DNA from: Synchiropus splendidus
Taxonomy: Eukaryota > Chordata > Actinopteri > Syngnathiformes > Callionymidae
DNA: 64,000 nt
Direction of reading: 5' to 3'
Assembly: GCF_027744825.2 (NCBI RefSeq)
Contig: NC_071348.1
Location: 2,424,563-2,488,562, forward strand
The translations under genes and the position numbers were made by a program. Under the pieces are notes generated by a model, which saw only the letters and a list, made by a program, of their open reading frames with translations, did no database searches and had not been told where the DNA came from. Of this stretch, positions 12,299 to 23,800 are shown piece by piece (the first letter of the stretch is position 1; each line of letters begins with the position of its first letter).

Positions 12299-12794
12299 CT
12301 TGATTCGCTTCTTCTTCCCTTGATACTGAGCTACACGAACAACAACGCAGCGCGTGGGCGCCCCCGAGCGGTAAGGTCTGTTGGTCCAAAATTGTTTACT
12401 GGTGGTCAAACTTAAATTGCGTATGTTAATAAACTGTACAATTTTAAGATTGCCTTTCACCAGCCGTTTTACTACATTTATGGACACAATTTGGTGCTAA
12501 TCCTTAGCTTTGTTTGACAGATTAGTGCATTTACCTGAAAGGCACATTAATAAAAAACTCAACTGAAGAAAGAATTCCACCTTCATACTTCATGCATACA
12601 AAAAATCCAAAGAGGAGCACAGTAACATGCATTTATTTTCATTTTGAACACACACGTTCACCCGTTGCTCCCGGAAATTCACTTTTTAAAAAGCAACAAT
12701 TGTAACATTTAATTTGGGATTCCTTCAAGAAACTTGAGATCCATAGGTGCAGGAAAAACCATGTGCCAAGATGCTGAGCCGAACCAGTGACCGT
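12299..12794. other. Spacer between alkbh1 start and MHC class II alpha 3' end
   Basis: This holds the alkbh1 promoter and 5' UTR (right beside 12298) and the class II 3' UTR. A minus-strand AATAAA (plus-strand TTTATT at 12632-12637) is the likely class II poly(A) signal, about 160 bp past its stop. No other gene is seen. Confidence 0.65.
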
Positions 12795-13780
12795 TCACTC
12801 GTCCACAGCATCCTTTCGAACTTTTGATTTGCAGGCCAAAATAATTCCAGCAGCCATGAGAGCCACCCCAGCAGTGAGGCCCAGCACACACACGAGGTCT
12901 GCAGTGACACCAGGCTGACTGAACTTGACTTCTGTGGAGAGAGAAAGGATGAGACGGTGGCTCCATGTCTTCATGTAAACAAACATTCACCCCAGGTCTT
13001 GATGTCAGGTCCTGCCATGGCCTGGTGCTCCACGCCGCATGTGTAAACGTCCCCCTCCTCTGGCATGAACGTCAGCGTGGAGATGTGGCGGAAGGTGTAA
13101 TCATCGCTGGCGTAATAGCGACTGTTCCACACTCCCCGCGACACAGGGAGGCTGTTTTTGGTCCAGGTGACGTTGACGGCCGGTGGGTAGAAGTCACTGA
13201 TGAAGCACACGAGGCGGTTCTTCTCACCTGGGAGAACCTCCTCAGCAGGGTAAATGATGCTAACTGGTGGCTCTTCAGGTGACCCGACAACAGAAACACA
13301 GTTATTGTCATTGAACTGTTGAAATAACACTGACGCACGGATGCCTCTTTACCTTTGACTTCTGGTGGGTGATTCTCCACGATATCAAATGCCTGCAGCA
13401 ATTTGAGGCACTTTCCCTTGCCATCCTCCGCAGAGTTGTATAATTTATCATGATCAAAATGTATGATCTTGTCGGTAGATATGTATTTAGGAACAGTGTA
13501 TACCAGCTCCCTTTTGGCAAAATCAGCATAGACAAGTTCCTCTGAATCAAGTGTGCACAGTGCCTCTGTTGAGCCGTTCTCAAAGCAGCCAAGTGTGCAG
13601 GAAAAGTGGTGGAACACTGAAACCAAAACCAAATAAAACGTTTAATTATTAAATTAATAAATCAATTAATTTATTAATGTTTTTTATCAAAATGTAAACT
13701 GGAGTGAAAATGTAAAACTTACCTTCAGAGTCTGTGAAGCTGATGTCCACAACCAGGAACAGCAAAAGTGAAAGCTTCAT
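12795..13780 (-). CDS. MHC class II alpha chain, intact, possibly non-classical
   Basis: Class II alpha chains pair with beta chains to present peptides at the antigen-presenting cell surface. Four minus-strand exons follow the standard domain layout: 13723-13780 (signal peptide MKLSLLLFLVVDISF), 13353-13616 (alpha-1), 12991-13272 (alpha-2, Ig-like) and 12795-12931 (connecting peptide, membrane segment, short tail). The spliced frame is 246 residues. Alpha-2 shows the C1-set signature: LVCFISDFYPPAVNVTW, then DVYTCGVEH. The membrane segment is LVCVLGLTAGVALMAAGIILACKS. N-glycosylation motifs appear as NGS and NVT. Alpha-1 has extra cysteines (SCTLGC and ALCTLD), and asparagines expected to hydrogen-bond peptide in classical chains appear missing, hinting at a DB- or DE-type lineage. 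No beta-chain gene is found in the window. It lies between alkbh1 and slirp, an unusual location. No symbol is given because the lineage is unresolved. Confidence 0.92.
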
Positions 13781-13837
13781 TTCTGGCCAGTGAATCTGCG
13801 ATTGATCGATTCTGAGGCGAAATACAGCGAGAATCTC

Positions 13838-13842
13838 CCAAT
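13838..13842 (-). promoter_or_regulatory. Inverted CCAAT (Y-box-like) upstream of the class II alpha start
   Basis: CCAAT on the plus strand reads as ATTGG on the coding strand, about 60 bp upstream of the ATG, where class II genes carry a Y box bound by NF-Y. I could not find a convincing X box at the usual spacing, so this is weak positional evidence only. Confidence 0.3.
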
Positions 13843-14321
13843 GAGTCGTATAATAAAATGTGGCTGAAGCCGGACGGCAACAAATAGGTGATTAAAAAAA
13901 TCTTCCCAGTTCAGGTCACATCACATGAGAGGAACCTGTTGAACCAGATTGTATCGCTTCTCAGAAGTGACAACAATAGAAAAAGCACAAAACATTTTGC
14001 ATGAACGGCATCCATTTTGTTTCTTACCATTGTGACCTCTATTGTACAGGGCCTCTATTATTTTTCTATGTTTTTCATTGACACATTTTCATTGGTTTGG
14101 TTTCGGACTGGATTAGATGGATCTGAAAAGTTGTTTCCTTAAAATATGACTCGTCGATTCCTTCTAGTTATAATCTTCCACAAATTTGATTTTATTTATT
14201 TTAATGAATGAATGATTTTTTTTTTTCAAAAAGCAACGCACACTCGAATCACCGATTCAACGAATTGACGTTTGTCCCTGTTGGGCTGCCGTATAAACAC
14301 GGTATACGCCACTGCGCAGCT

Positions 14322-14335
14322 GCGCGCATGCGTGC
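14322..14335. promoter_or_regulatory. NRF-1-like motif in the slirp promoter
   Basis: The sequence GCGCGCATGCGTGC matches the core of the palindromic NRF-1 consensus (GCGCAYGCGC) with one difference, 76 bp upstream of the slirp ATG. NRF-1 activates many nuclear genes for mitochondrial proteins, which fits SLIRP's role. Binding itself is inferred. Confidence 0.5.
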
Positions 14336-14410
14336 GGCGACCGTCGTGGCTCGAGTGAAAACAGTACGGAGGTGACAAGGTAGACACGCTCTGGCCACTC
14401 TCGTCTCAGT

Positions 14411-15738
14411 ATGGCAGCATCGTCCAAAAAGGTTTTCGAGTTGTTCGTTTCTAAAATTCCATGGACACTAGCTACCAGTAAGTTCGTATCCAGTTTGCGT
14501 TTTTGTTCTTTTTTCTTTGACAAGAGGTTGATGCCATGTTCCCTGGTTCCTCGTCCCTTGCCTGCCAAGGGCACGCATTAACCTCCGATGTTCATGGTGA
14601 ATTACCGACCGATTATGTTACAACTTTGAAGCTAGAATGGGGTACATCCGTCCGTGAGCCAGCCATAGTGTTGCTTATCACATCACGATACGATCACGCA
14701 TGTCGTGTGCCATGTTGTGGCAGGACTCATTTCACTTCTGAAATAACATTTTCGACCAACTTTTCTTCGATATTTTCCGCGTATTGTCATTCGAAATCAT
14801 GCCTTACACTTCAACACAAGTTGGAAGCTGTCAGTCTTAAATATTTAGAATCTGTTCATAATCTGCGTCTTACTTTTTTTGCAGAAGAGATTCGGGAATA
14901 TTTTGGACAGTTCGGAAACGTCAAGCGATGTCTCCTTCCCTTTGTGAGTTTCTTCCCCACTGTGTGCACCTGTGGTGACTGTAGACCACGCTTGAGCTGT
15001 GGCTTCTTCACAGGACAAGGACACTGGTTTTCACAGAGGCTTCTGCTGGGTCACCTTCTCCACAGAGGAGAGCTTGAACAACGCCCTGCAGAAGGACCCA
15101 CACATCCTTGAGAACACCAAGGTAACAGTCTATCTCCATTTACCCAAATCCTCCTGTGTGAAAACACAGTTCCTCTATGTGAAGTTGGGGTTATAACAGA
15201 CAACTTTATAACAACTTTAATAGTTTCGTGTTATTGACTCACATAGTTTTGATCATGACAACATGAGACCGAGGTGACTAACTTCAACTCGTATCGATCG
15301 CTGCGTTCAACATGTGGAAAACTGAAAGGACTCGCCAGAGAGCTGGTCATGTTGTGTTGCTCCGGGGATGCAAGACCCCAGTCACCATTGCTAGAGTCAG
15401 GACTTCACTAGCCTGAAAAGCGCTGCCTTCAAACTGCATTATCACATCAGTTTCCTCTTCTCCCGCAGAGAATGAAGAAGTCCTCTTAAACAGGAATCTT
15501 CTGGTCACATTCCCTGCTAGGGGGCGCTGCTGTAACAGTAGTATTCCTCCCCGTGACCTCTCATCTTTTAGGATATGAACGGGACAACTGTTTATGTCTG
15601 CATGCATTGTGTTGTGCGCACAATAGAAACGAGTTTCTATTGGAGACACTAATCTGTGTTTAACTGCAGCTGCAGGTCCAGAGGAACAGGCGGCCCATTG
15701 CTGGCCAGAAGTCGAGCAGGAGTCCTGAGGACGACTGA
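14411..15738 (+). CDS. slirp: SLIRP, SRA stem-loop-interacting RNA-binding protein (mitochondrial)
   Basis: SLIRP is a small RRM protein that, with LRPPRC, stabilises mitochondrial mRNAs; it was also described as a nuclear receptor corepressor. Four exons (14411-14477, 14885-14943, 15014-15121, 15670-15738) give exactly 100 residues, against about 109 in human. A single RRM covers nearly the whole protein: RNP2 is LFVSKI and RNP1 is RGFCWVTF, with IREYFGQFGNVKRCLLPF between them. The tail GQKSSRSPEDD resembles other vertebrate SLIRPs. The first Met, in MAASSKKVFELF, opens a basic, amphipathic N-terminus that could serve mitochondrial import. A poly(A) signal AATAAA lies at 15836-15841. The gene faces gopc tail to tail, with only about 50 bp between the two poly(A) signals. 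Confidence 0.94.
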
Positions 15739-16390
15739 AACACTGGTGTCCTCATGAGGCAGTCTGCCAACTACACCTGTACCATTACAACCCTTGTTCT
15801 CATCACCTGTTGTCTGTTTATAAAAGAAATGTTCCAATAAATTACGCTCAAGACTCCTCAAACAATGTTTACACAGTAGGTCAGAAGTGTTTATTATCCT
15901 CTAAATGAGAAGGGAAAACAGATTTAAAATGTATGAGCACGAGTGTTGAGCCTCCTATGATCCTAGTGTTCACTGGCACCATTTATTTGCATACGACTGC
16001 AGGAAAACACAGTCAGGACTCCAAGACTCGCTCGCACCCCTGTAACCGCAGCAGCAGCTTGAGTCCCACTAACAAAGGAAACATCTGGGACCGTTTTCAT
16101 GCAACTGCAATACTCCATCCTGAAGGGGGCGCTACCAACGTCCATGAGTGCCACAGACTGACTGAGTGTCCAATGATGTGCTATACATCCCACCTGATCT
16201 CAGCAAATGCACATGCAGCAGGACTGTCATCCACCTCCAGAGCCAGTAACCAAGTTTAAAAAAAAAAAACGGCATCGCCACTTCGACCTCAGTCCATGGT
16301 TTCATGACCTGAACGAACACACAACACAAGAAAAGTAGGAGCTCATAGGGACGTGATCATTTCAGTAGTCAGGGAGGGGAACACTCAGGA
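15739..16390. other. Shared 3' region of convergent slirp and gopc
   Basis: The slirp poly(A) signal is at 15836-15841 (+) and a minus-strand AATAAA (plus-strand TTTATT at 15890-15895) fits gopc, leaving a gopc 3' UTR of about 500 bp. No further gene is supported. Confidence 0.65.
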
Positions 16391-19300
16391 TCAGTCAGAG
16401 TCCGGATGCTTCTGTGGACTCTCTTCCGCGCTGGTCTTCCTGGAGGCCCCCGCGTCTGCATGCTCCGCCCCATTGCTGAGGGAAATCTTCTCTTGTCCTG
16501 CAGGTTGATGCCCAAAAAAATTACAGTTTGAATGATTCATTTTTGCCATCGACTATTACCGCAGCACATGCATGACTCCTATGTTAATGGAGAAGGATTG
16601 TGAGCAAAACCTGCCTTGTAGTGATGCGGAAGTGTGGCATGGAGGATCTGTGCTTCCGGCCTCTAGTTCATCGAGGTAAAGTCGGTATCGATGGCCGCTG
16701 TCGTCTTCGTACTCCACGTTCTCGTCATCGCTGTCCACCTCCGGCGCCACATAGACCACCTCGAACTCGATCTGACCCCCCTGGGACAGACAGGACGAGA
16801 TGTGGGACTGAGGCCGGGCGCCCGGAGAGCAGGTGGATGGTTACCTGCTGGGACAAGATGGTGACGGCCTCCTTGTGCTTGGCGTCTCTCAGGTTGATGC
16901 TGTTGACGGCCAGGATTGCATCTCCAACGTGGAGGCCTCCGCAGCGATCTGCAGGCTGGCCCGGGTGGATCTCAGAGATCAGGATGGGAACGCCGTGCTC
17001 CTTGCCACCCTGTGAGGACAACAAATCAGAGTAGATTATTGAAGGTTCACAGTCAGTTCGTGCCACATTCTCACCGTGATGGAGATGCCCAAACCCTCGT
17101 GGTCTTCTTTGACAAGCGCCACCTTTCGGATCGGACCCACTCCCTGCGTTTTTTTCAGCATGTCTGGGTCCTAAGGTCACAACAGGGTAGTCCATGTCAA
17201 TTTCCTGAACCTTTTATTGTGTGGAAAGTGCTAACTCCAGTTGGGTACTCACATGACCCACAGGTGAGGGGAGGGGCTTCTTGGGGTCGTTGCGCCCCCG
17301 GCACGCTCGAATCACGGTCTTGTGGCGATGGAGGTGGATTTCAGCTTCGAGCTGGTTCCACAGTTTGTCATGCGCGGGTCCCTTCATGTCTCGGCCGAGC
17401 AGCTGGATCTGCTGCACCCTATCAGAGACATTTCAGATATTCTTCATATCAGTTTGAGATGGACAATCCTTATTTGGTTGGTTGTGAAAACACCCACTCG
17501 ATTCCGCATCATAACTGCAGGAAGCCCATCCAGCTTGCTGCTCATTGGTAATATAGACAAATCTGAGGGCCATTAGTATTGAGGCTCTCATCCAGACGTT
17601 ATTGAGACACAGATCAGTTCAGAGGGATTTGAACTGTGCATGGTAACGGCCAAAACAAAGCAGTAAAACTGCCAGAATAAAGGTGTTGATGGAGCTTGAG
17701 AAAACAGACGTCGCTGGGGAAGTGCCATTGTGCAGCCACTGAAGATGGAAGGAGGAGGCCGCTGCGTATCTTAAAAGAAACCTTGTATTGTACAGGACAA
17801 AGCACTGTGGCGGAACATAAATGTCAAATATTTGACCCTTTCATGATCATACTTCAGGATTTTTTTGGTATTTTTGCATATTGTAATCGATAATACAACC
17901 ACACTCAACATCTGCGTGCTGTTGACCCAACATCTGAGGCGTCTTGTTACCGTCCAGCCAGCTCCTTGTCCAGGTATTTAGCAGCCAGTCGAGCTCCGTA
18001 CACTTCAGCCTGCAGGACAGCAATGTGCTTTCGAAGGGCTTCGTTTTCCTTCCTGTACAGTTTGGCTTCTCCTTCCACTCGGGCCTCAGCCAGCTTCTCC
18101 TTCTTGCTGGCCTCCAGCTCCTGCTCCTGTTGATCCCAGGAAATATTGAGAAGGCACAGAGAAGAAAGCCGCTGATAAGTGTTATCCACAGTTGTGGAGC
18201 TCTCGGTTTTTAACCCTCTTTCTGTGTCCACAGAGCACAGGTGTGGCTTCTGCTGCTGCTCAATGACATCAAGTTGATGGAAAAATATTTTCTGCCTGAA
18301 TTAAAAGTTAATTGTGAACATTTGAGTTGACTCTGGATAAATTATAAGGTTGTCGTGAACTACACCTCAAACACATGACGCACCACGATAGGAAAACTGT
18401 TAAAACAGGCACAGGAAGACACAAACTCCAACGGTGTGAGACATGAGCTTGCCCATGCAACGCAGACCACAGCAACACATGTGACCACAATAGCAAGGGT
18501 CAGTACCGTGAGCTCAAAGCATATTAGAGGTTAATATGATCGCTGGACTAAAACGCAACAACATAGAAGAAATGTGTGTTATTTAAAGAGGCTGTGAGCA
18601 GATATATAAACTTACCAAATCTTTCATTGCTGGTACAAGCTTTTGAAGAAGAATCAGCAGAGGAAGAAAAAGAAATCATTAGAAAAACGTCACATCAAGC
18701 ATCAGCTGGAATTCAAGTTCAATAAAAGTGGCAGGTCATGAGAGAGAAACATTAGTGTTAAGTTGTAGAGCGGGAAAAACAAGAAGCCATCAGATCAATA
18801 CGACAGTGAGGAATCTCATGCATGGCAGCCCGCGCCACGAAAGCTGGAGGGAAAGCTGCTGATTCCACTCATTTTTCAAACAATCTCTCAAACAATGAGG
18901 TTCCCAGTCAAACTGATGCTTTTTTGACATCACATTCACATTTGGAGTGCAAACTCTATTATTTACCTGAAGAATCAGAGACGCACAGGTGCAAACGAGC
19001 AGCCAGCATAGAAATTACGCCCCCTTTGGATCACTGACTACTCACTGTGATGTTTGGAACAGGAAATAGGCAACAAACTCACCAGTCTGTCTTTGATGGC
19101 ATCTGATTCTTGAGGTTGACCATGCTTAGCATGAAGCTGCAGCTGCAGCGCATGGAGTTGCAGCAGTTGGTCGTGGACCTCCCGCTCCACCACGGCTCGC
19201 TCCGCCTGAGCCTCGGTGAGCTCGGAGCGCAGGTCCAGGATCTGAGCCTTAAGGTGAGAGGAAAAACCAGCACATGTAAACAGCTAATCAATCACAGAGC

Positions 19301-20082
19301 AGCCCCGGCACCAATGTCTTTCATGAACGCAAAATAAAAAAACTGAAGTTGGGGGTTCTTAGTTTTTAAGAAAATAAAAATCCACACAACCAATGTGGAC
19401 CACATCACTTCATTCGAGCCTCTTTGGAGGATCCATTGCAATTGCATGAAACTGAACAGCCGATGGAAGCAGTTGTACTAGTCACAGGAATTATTTATTC
19501 ATCCTTTATCAACCACATGCTACTGTTTCATCCGTGACGGTTCCGTTTCCAGTGCCAATGCCATCAGGCTGGAGAAACCCGTCGGTGTATAAGATCAGAG
19601 AGGTCAAGATCAGCGAACCCCTGACTGGTCTAGAACCTCCAGAGAAACTCCCGCTGGCTGTGGCGTTTAAGTCCAAATCTACTAGAATAATATGCTGAAA
19701 TACCATATCACAGCTGCGGGAGGGGAAACGAAGCTCCCATAGGACCCACAAAGGGAAGAGTTACTCTGATCCTGGAGCTACAATATCTTTGGTCAGGATA
19801 ATTAGCAAAGGCGTTACTAACCTCCAGTTTGTGGTTGAGTTGGAAAACGGTTTGGGTTTTGTGACAGAGCTGTGCGAAACAGGAGCTGAGACTTGTCATC
19901 TTCTGTCGACCTTCGTATGTAATGTCCACTTGATCCGGATCGATTTCTCCAAGCAAAAGATCCACATCCACAAAAGCCTTGTCAAACTCCTTCTCCAACA
20001 CTTCCAGCCAGCGGAACATTGACATTCCGGTGCCGAGACTTGTGTTATGGCCCACCGGGGAGCAACTAGCCGAGGCAGCCAT
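16391..20082 (-). CDS. gopc: GOPC (PIST/CAL), Golgi-associated PDZ and coiled-coil protein
   Basis: GOPC is a trans-Golgi adaptor that binds receptors and channels (for example CFTR) through its PDZ domain and controls their trafficking. Minus-strand exons in coding order are 19822-20082, 19083-19247, 18616-18639, 17951-18126, 17253-17418, 17075-17170, 16845-17009, 16615-16780 and 16391-16497, giving 441 residues (human 454-462). The N-terminal part is coiled coil, including [14 protein letters not shown] and [19 protein letters not shown]. The PDZ domain runs through [39 protein letters not shown] and [12 protein letters not shown], then [20 protein letters not shown]. The 24-nt exon LVPAMKDL corresponds to the optional eight-residue insert of the longer isoform. 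Joining exons 8 and 9 in frame needs a GC donor (G|GCAGGT at 16615/16614); the ordinary GT nearby breaks the frame. Without that intron, translation stops at 16556. Confidence 0.92.
18616..18639 (-). other. gopc: 24-nt microexon of gopc encoding LVPAMKDL
   Basis: Flanked by an acceptor AG (18641-18640) and a GTAAG donor (18615-18611), it adds exactly eight codons inside the coiled-coil region without changing phase. Mammalian GOPC has long and short isoforms differing by eight residues at this place, so alternative inclusion is expected. Confidence 0.75.
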
Positions 20083-20825
20083 AGTTCTATCCCGCTAGCT
20101 CGAGCGTTAACGCGATAGCTTTGGTTTCTTTGCGCTGTTTCCTGTTTACAAATGCGATGACGCGTAAAAGAAAAGCCGCCACACGTTTTCAGAGCCCTCA
20201 CTTTCTACATTGGGCAAAGAACATTCGCTGTCGATACTGAAATGTCAAACCAGGAAGTCACCAACCCTGCTGAGATCCTTCTTCGTTATCTTAAAACTCA
20301 ACATGACAGATAAGCTCAGACACACTAGCGCCCCCGCAGGTCACACTGGCCTCGGCGGTCTTCTTGACTTCTTCCTTTTTGAATCCCAAACACCGCCTTT
20401 CATCTTCCCACAGCAGAGCATTTAATGAACCTGTCAAGTCATAAAACGATATGCTTCGAGGTCAAATGAGAAAAAACAAGAGCAACTTCCACTGAAATAT
20501 AGACTTAACGCACCAGTACATGCTGATAAATGATCAAATTGTGAGGTGAAACCCAGAATCCCAAAGTGATTTTGGTGCAGTTGTGGTATTGATCAGGTAT
20601 TTTTTTGGAAACAACAGGAGCTACTCCATTGGAGAGGGCTTTTATTACCAACATGCTGAGCAACACATCCCATGTGAAGCAGTGAAACAGGTCTTTAAAT
20701 GTAGTCAAGCCAAGAAAGAATGCAGCGGGATGAGTTGCATAAGGACATGGTTCCTCTTATTGCTGTTGTTTTGGAGAAAAAGCAGTTGCCTTGCATCAGT
20801 GACATGTTGTGCGCCACAATAGGCA
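20083..20825. other. Spacer between gopc start and cep85l stop
   Basis: This holds the gopc promoter and 5' UTR next to 20082 and the cep85l 3' UTR, with a minus-strand AATAAA (plus-strand TTTATT at 20641-20646) about 180 bp past the stop. The two genes are tandem on the minus strand. No other gene is evident. Confidence 0.6.
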
Positions 20826-23800
20826 TCAGTGACAACCGTAGTCTGACACACTCTTCCTCAGCTCATTGATGTCCCTCCTCAATTTGTCCACCTCCAGCAG
20901 CCTGAAATTCACTTCTTCCTCCACAGCATCTCTGCATTCACTCTCTTCAGAAGAAACATTCAGTGCTGAAAATAATAAAAAGACGTTAGTCACAGTCATC
21001 ACAATCGTGTATTATTTTGAACAATAACGTCCTCTATGCTCAGACTGCTCAGTAGCAGTGTGGACAGAGGAAGAGGGGTATGAAATGAATCTTAAATGTT
21101 GCTTTATGCAGTTACTATTTAATGCTAGGTACAAGGCAACAACAGCTGCTTTTGAAGTCATAAAAGTTGGAGTGAAATTGTCCCAGGAAACACTGATGAA
21201 AGCCTGTTAGCGGCTGCAAAGCTCCACTTACACTTCATGCCCAGCAGCAGCGAGAGGTTGAGCTCTTTGCCTTGAGCCCGCTGAGTCAAAATGCTACAAA
21301 GGGCTCGGAGGTCAAGCAAGCACAGGGACATCTCACTGAGAAGCTCCCCCACCTCTGGCATCTCACAGCGGAATTGAGACGGCGGAAGCTAGTTTTCAGA
21401 ACAGGAAACATTGTTAGGTCTCTCTGACCAGGCAGGCAGCACCATTACGAAGCCACACATACACACACACAGCCTTGGATGTTGGTGCAGTGTGTCTCAC
21501 CTCGCATTGCTCGTCCGTGGTCAGCTGCATCCTACTGATGGGCATCCTCACCCCATCTGCCAAACACTCCTGCACTCTTTGCTGCAGCCTGAAAAAATCC
21601 AATATTTAAGAGTGTTAATGTGTGTGTGTGCAGACTTGTGCAGCTATACTTGCCCAGAGGGTTAGTCACCACATTGACATCGTCCCAATGGTAAAGCAAA
21701 GTGAATCACTGAAAATCACGGTGATGATTCAAACAAGAACAAGACGTGAGGGTGCGGTTCCATCTCCAGCATCATCCCTCCAAATGTGGGTGATACCTGT
21801 GAACTGATGCTCTCAGCTCCTTCTCTCTCTTGGCCTGTTGCTTAATCTTCTCATCTTTCTCCTTCAGCAGAGCAACTCCCTCCTTGAGACTCTTCTGTAA
21901 CTGAGACACCGTTACTTCAAGATCCGTGGCTTTGTGTTGCATTTCTTGCAGCTGCAAACACAAACACACGGGTTACATATTAACTAGGGGTAGGATTCGA
22001 TTAAAAAAAATAATCTAGTGGGATTAATTAATCTCAATTAATCGCTTTATTTAATGTATTCGAATATTTGCCATAAGAAGCTGCATTTTTCAATTTGAAT
22101 GAATTTGGCATATTACTGAATCAAATGATGGACCCATACATACATTTGTTGTTTATTTTACACCAGTTTGACAATAGCACAATAAATCACGATGGCAGCT
22201 ATATTCAAGTTTTTATATCACCTTATTTAAACTAAAGTTCTTTTCTTGAATATATTATGTATAAGTGTATAATGTATACGTATAATAATATGTATAAGAA
22301 TTTCAATTTTATAAGAATTTCAAGTCCATTCACAGTAGTGGAAACCCTGGCCAATGTGTAGCGAAAAACATCCCTGAACAAAAGCAAACAGATTGCTTAT
22401 GTTTGCTTTTGTTCAGGGATTCCTCCATGTTTGTTGTTGTTGTTCTCATCCTAGCTGCCACGTGTCTTGTGCATCAGTGTGATCAGTGGAGCAGGAACTT
22501 GTGTTCTTCCTGAGAATGGCAGCTGATCATATGTGAAGGATGGCTGATCCTCATGAGTCCAGTCACCTGTACTGTCTCCACCTGCACTTCATCCAGCGTT
22601 GGCAGATCAGCCAGGTATTTCTCCAACGTCTCAATCCGCCTTTGCTTCTCTTGGTTCTGTTCACTCTCCCTCTGGCACTTCTTCCTCATGCTGCTGATGT
22701 ATCGATCCCGTGTCTGAACCTACCGTGCAGAAAACCATCACAGTGGAACAGCTAGCAGCAACACATGTACCAGGAGCCATTCACCTTCATGGCAGGCATC
22801 TGTATAGCTCACTATCTGTCTGTGTTAGCATATTCTTCAACTCTATTTGCAGCCTTTTTACACAGTAGTTTGGTGCCATTTGAAGTTTGTGGAAAAGAAA
22901 TGCACTTAAACATGATGTCCTTTATCATCACGCACGCTTGGCGGGTCCGCTACCTTTTCCTCTAGCTTCTTGACATCAGCCGTGTATTTCTCAGTAACTT
23001 GTTCGCACAATTCATTCAACTGCAAAACTTCCAGTTCAGCCAGCGCCAGCTTCCTGTCAGATTCCTCGTCACAGAGAAGCAGATCAGAAGGCCGATAGAG
23101 GCGTGTTTCCCTCGAGACGTCCTGCAGGTCAGAGAGATGTAAGCTACAGAGACAATGAGTTACCGCTGTGGAGAAACCGTTACCTTCGAGCTCAAAGTCT
23201 GCAGAACCTGCTGAGCGCTGAGCTCGTTCTCTCTGATCCGTGTGTGGAGGTGGAGGATCTTCTGTTTCTGTCTGATGGGGAAAATGTAGGAAGTGAGGAA
23301 CAAGAAAATGGATGGTTTCTTGATCTTCTTCTTTGTTTATACTAATGCAATTGTTGTTGTTTAGAAACAAGTGAGAATGCAAGACCATGTTTTCTTTTAA
23401 GCTCAAACCAGAGCTGTTGTTTACCTATTAATTTCAAGTTCTCGCTCTCTCAGCAGCCTTTCCCTGATCTTCAACACGTTCATCGATGGAGGGGTGCCCG
23501 TGAGCATCTGCAAAAATAGCACAGTGACCTTCCAACACCGACGCTACCAAGCTCCCTCACTTCCACCTGACCTGTGTAAAAGCTGGCTTTTCGCCGTGTC
23601 TGTTCCACAGCATTCCACCAGAGGATCTTGTTCCAGCATCAGTGCTCCAGCCAAATTCCATTCCGCTCTTCATTCTGGAGCTGTGCTCCATTTGCTCCAC
23701 CAGCCACATCTCAGTCCGAGTCGCAGGCTTGATAGGGGACTCCACATTTGGGTGTTGACTTAGTGACTTCCCTGCAGATCCTTTACCTGGGCTGGACTCT

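Larger units (their letters stand above)
13781..14410. other. Divergent upstream region between class II alpha and slirp
   Basis: This contains the class II promoter side (about 13781-13920) and the slirp promoter side (about 14250-14410, with a GC-rich NRF-1-like motif). The middle is AT-rich with no coding signal. Confidence 0.6.

Noticed and set aside
13072..13632. 186-residue minus-strand open frame across the class II gene
   Set aside because: It is exon 2 (alpha-1) read through the intron into a wrong frame of exon 3; the correct splice gives the Ig domain.
22370..22420. microRNA precursor
   Set aside because: The stem is only 20 bp with a perfect match and an 11-nt loop; canonical precursors have longer, imperfect stems.
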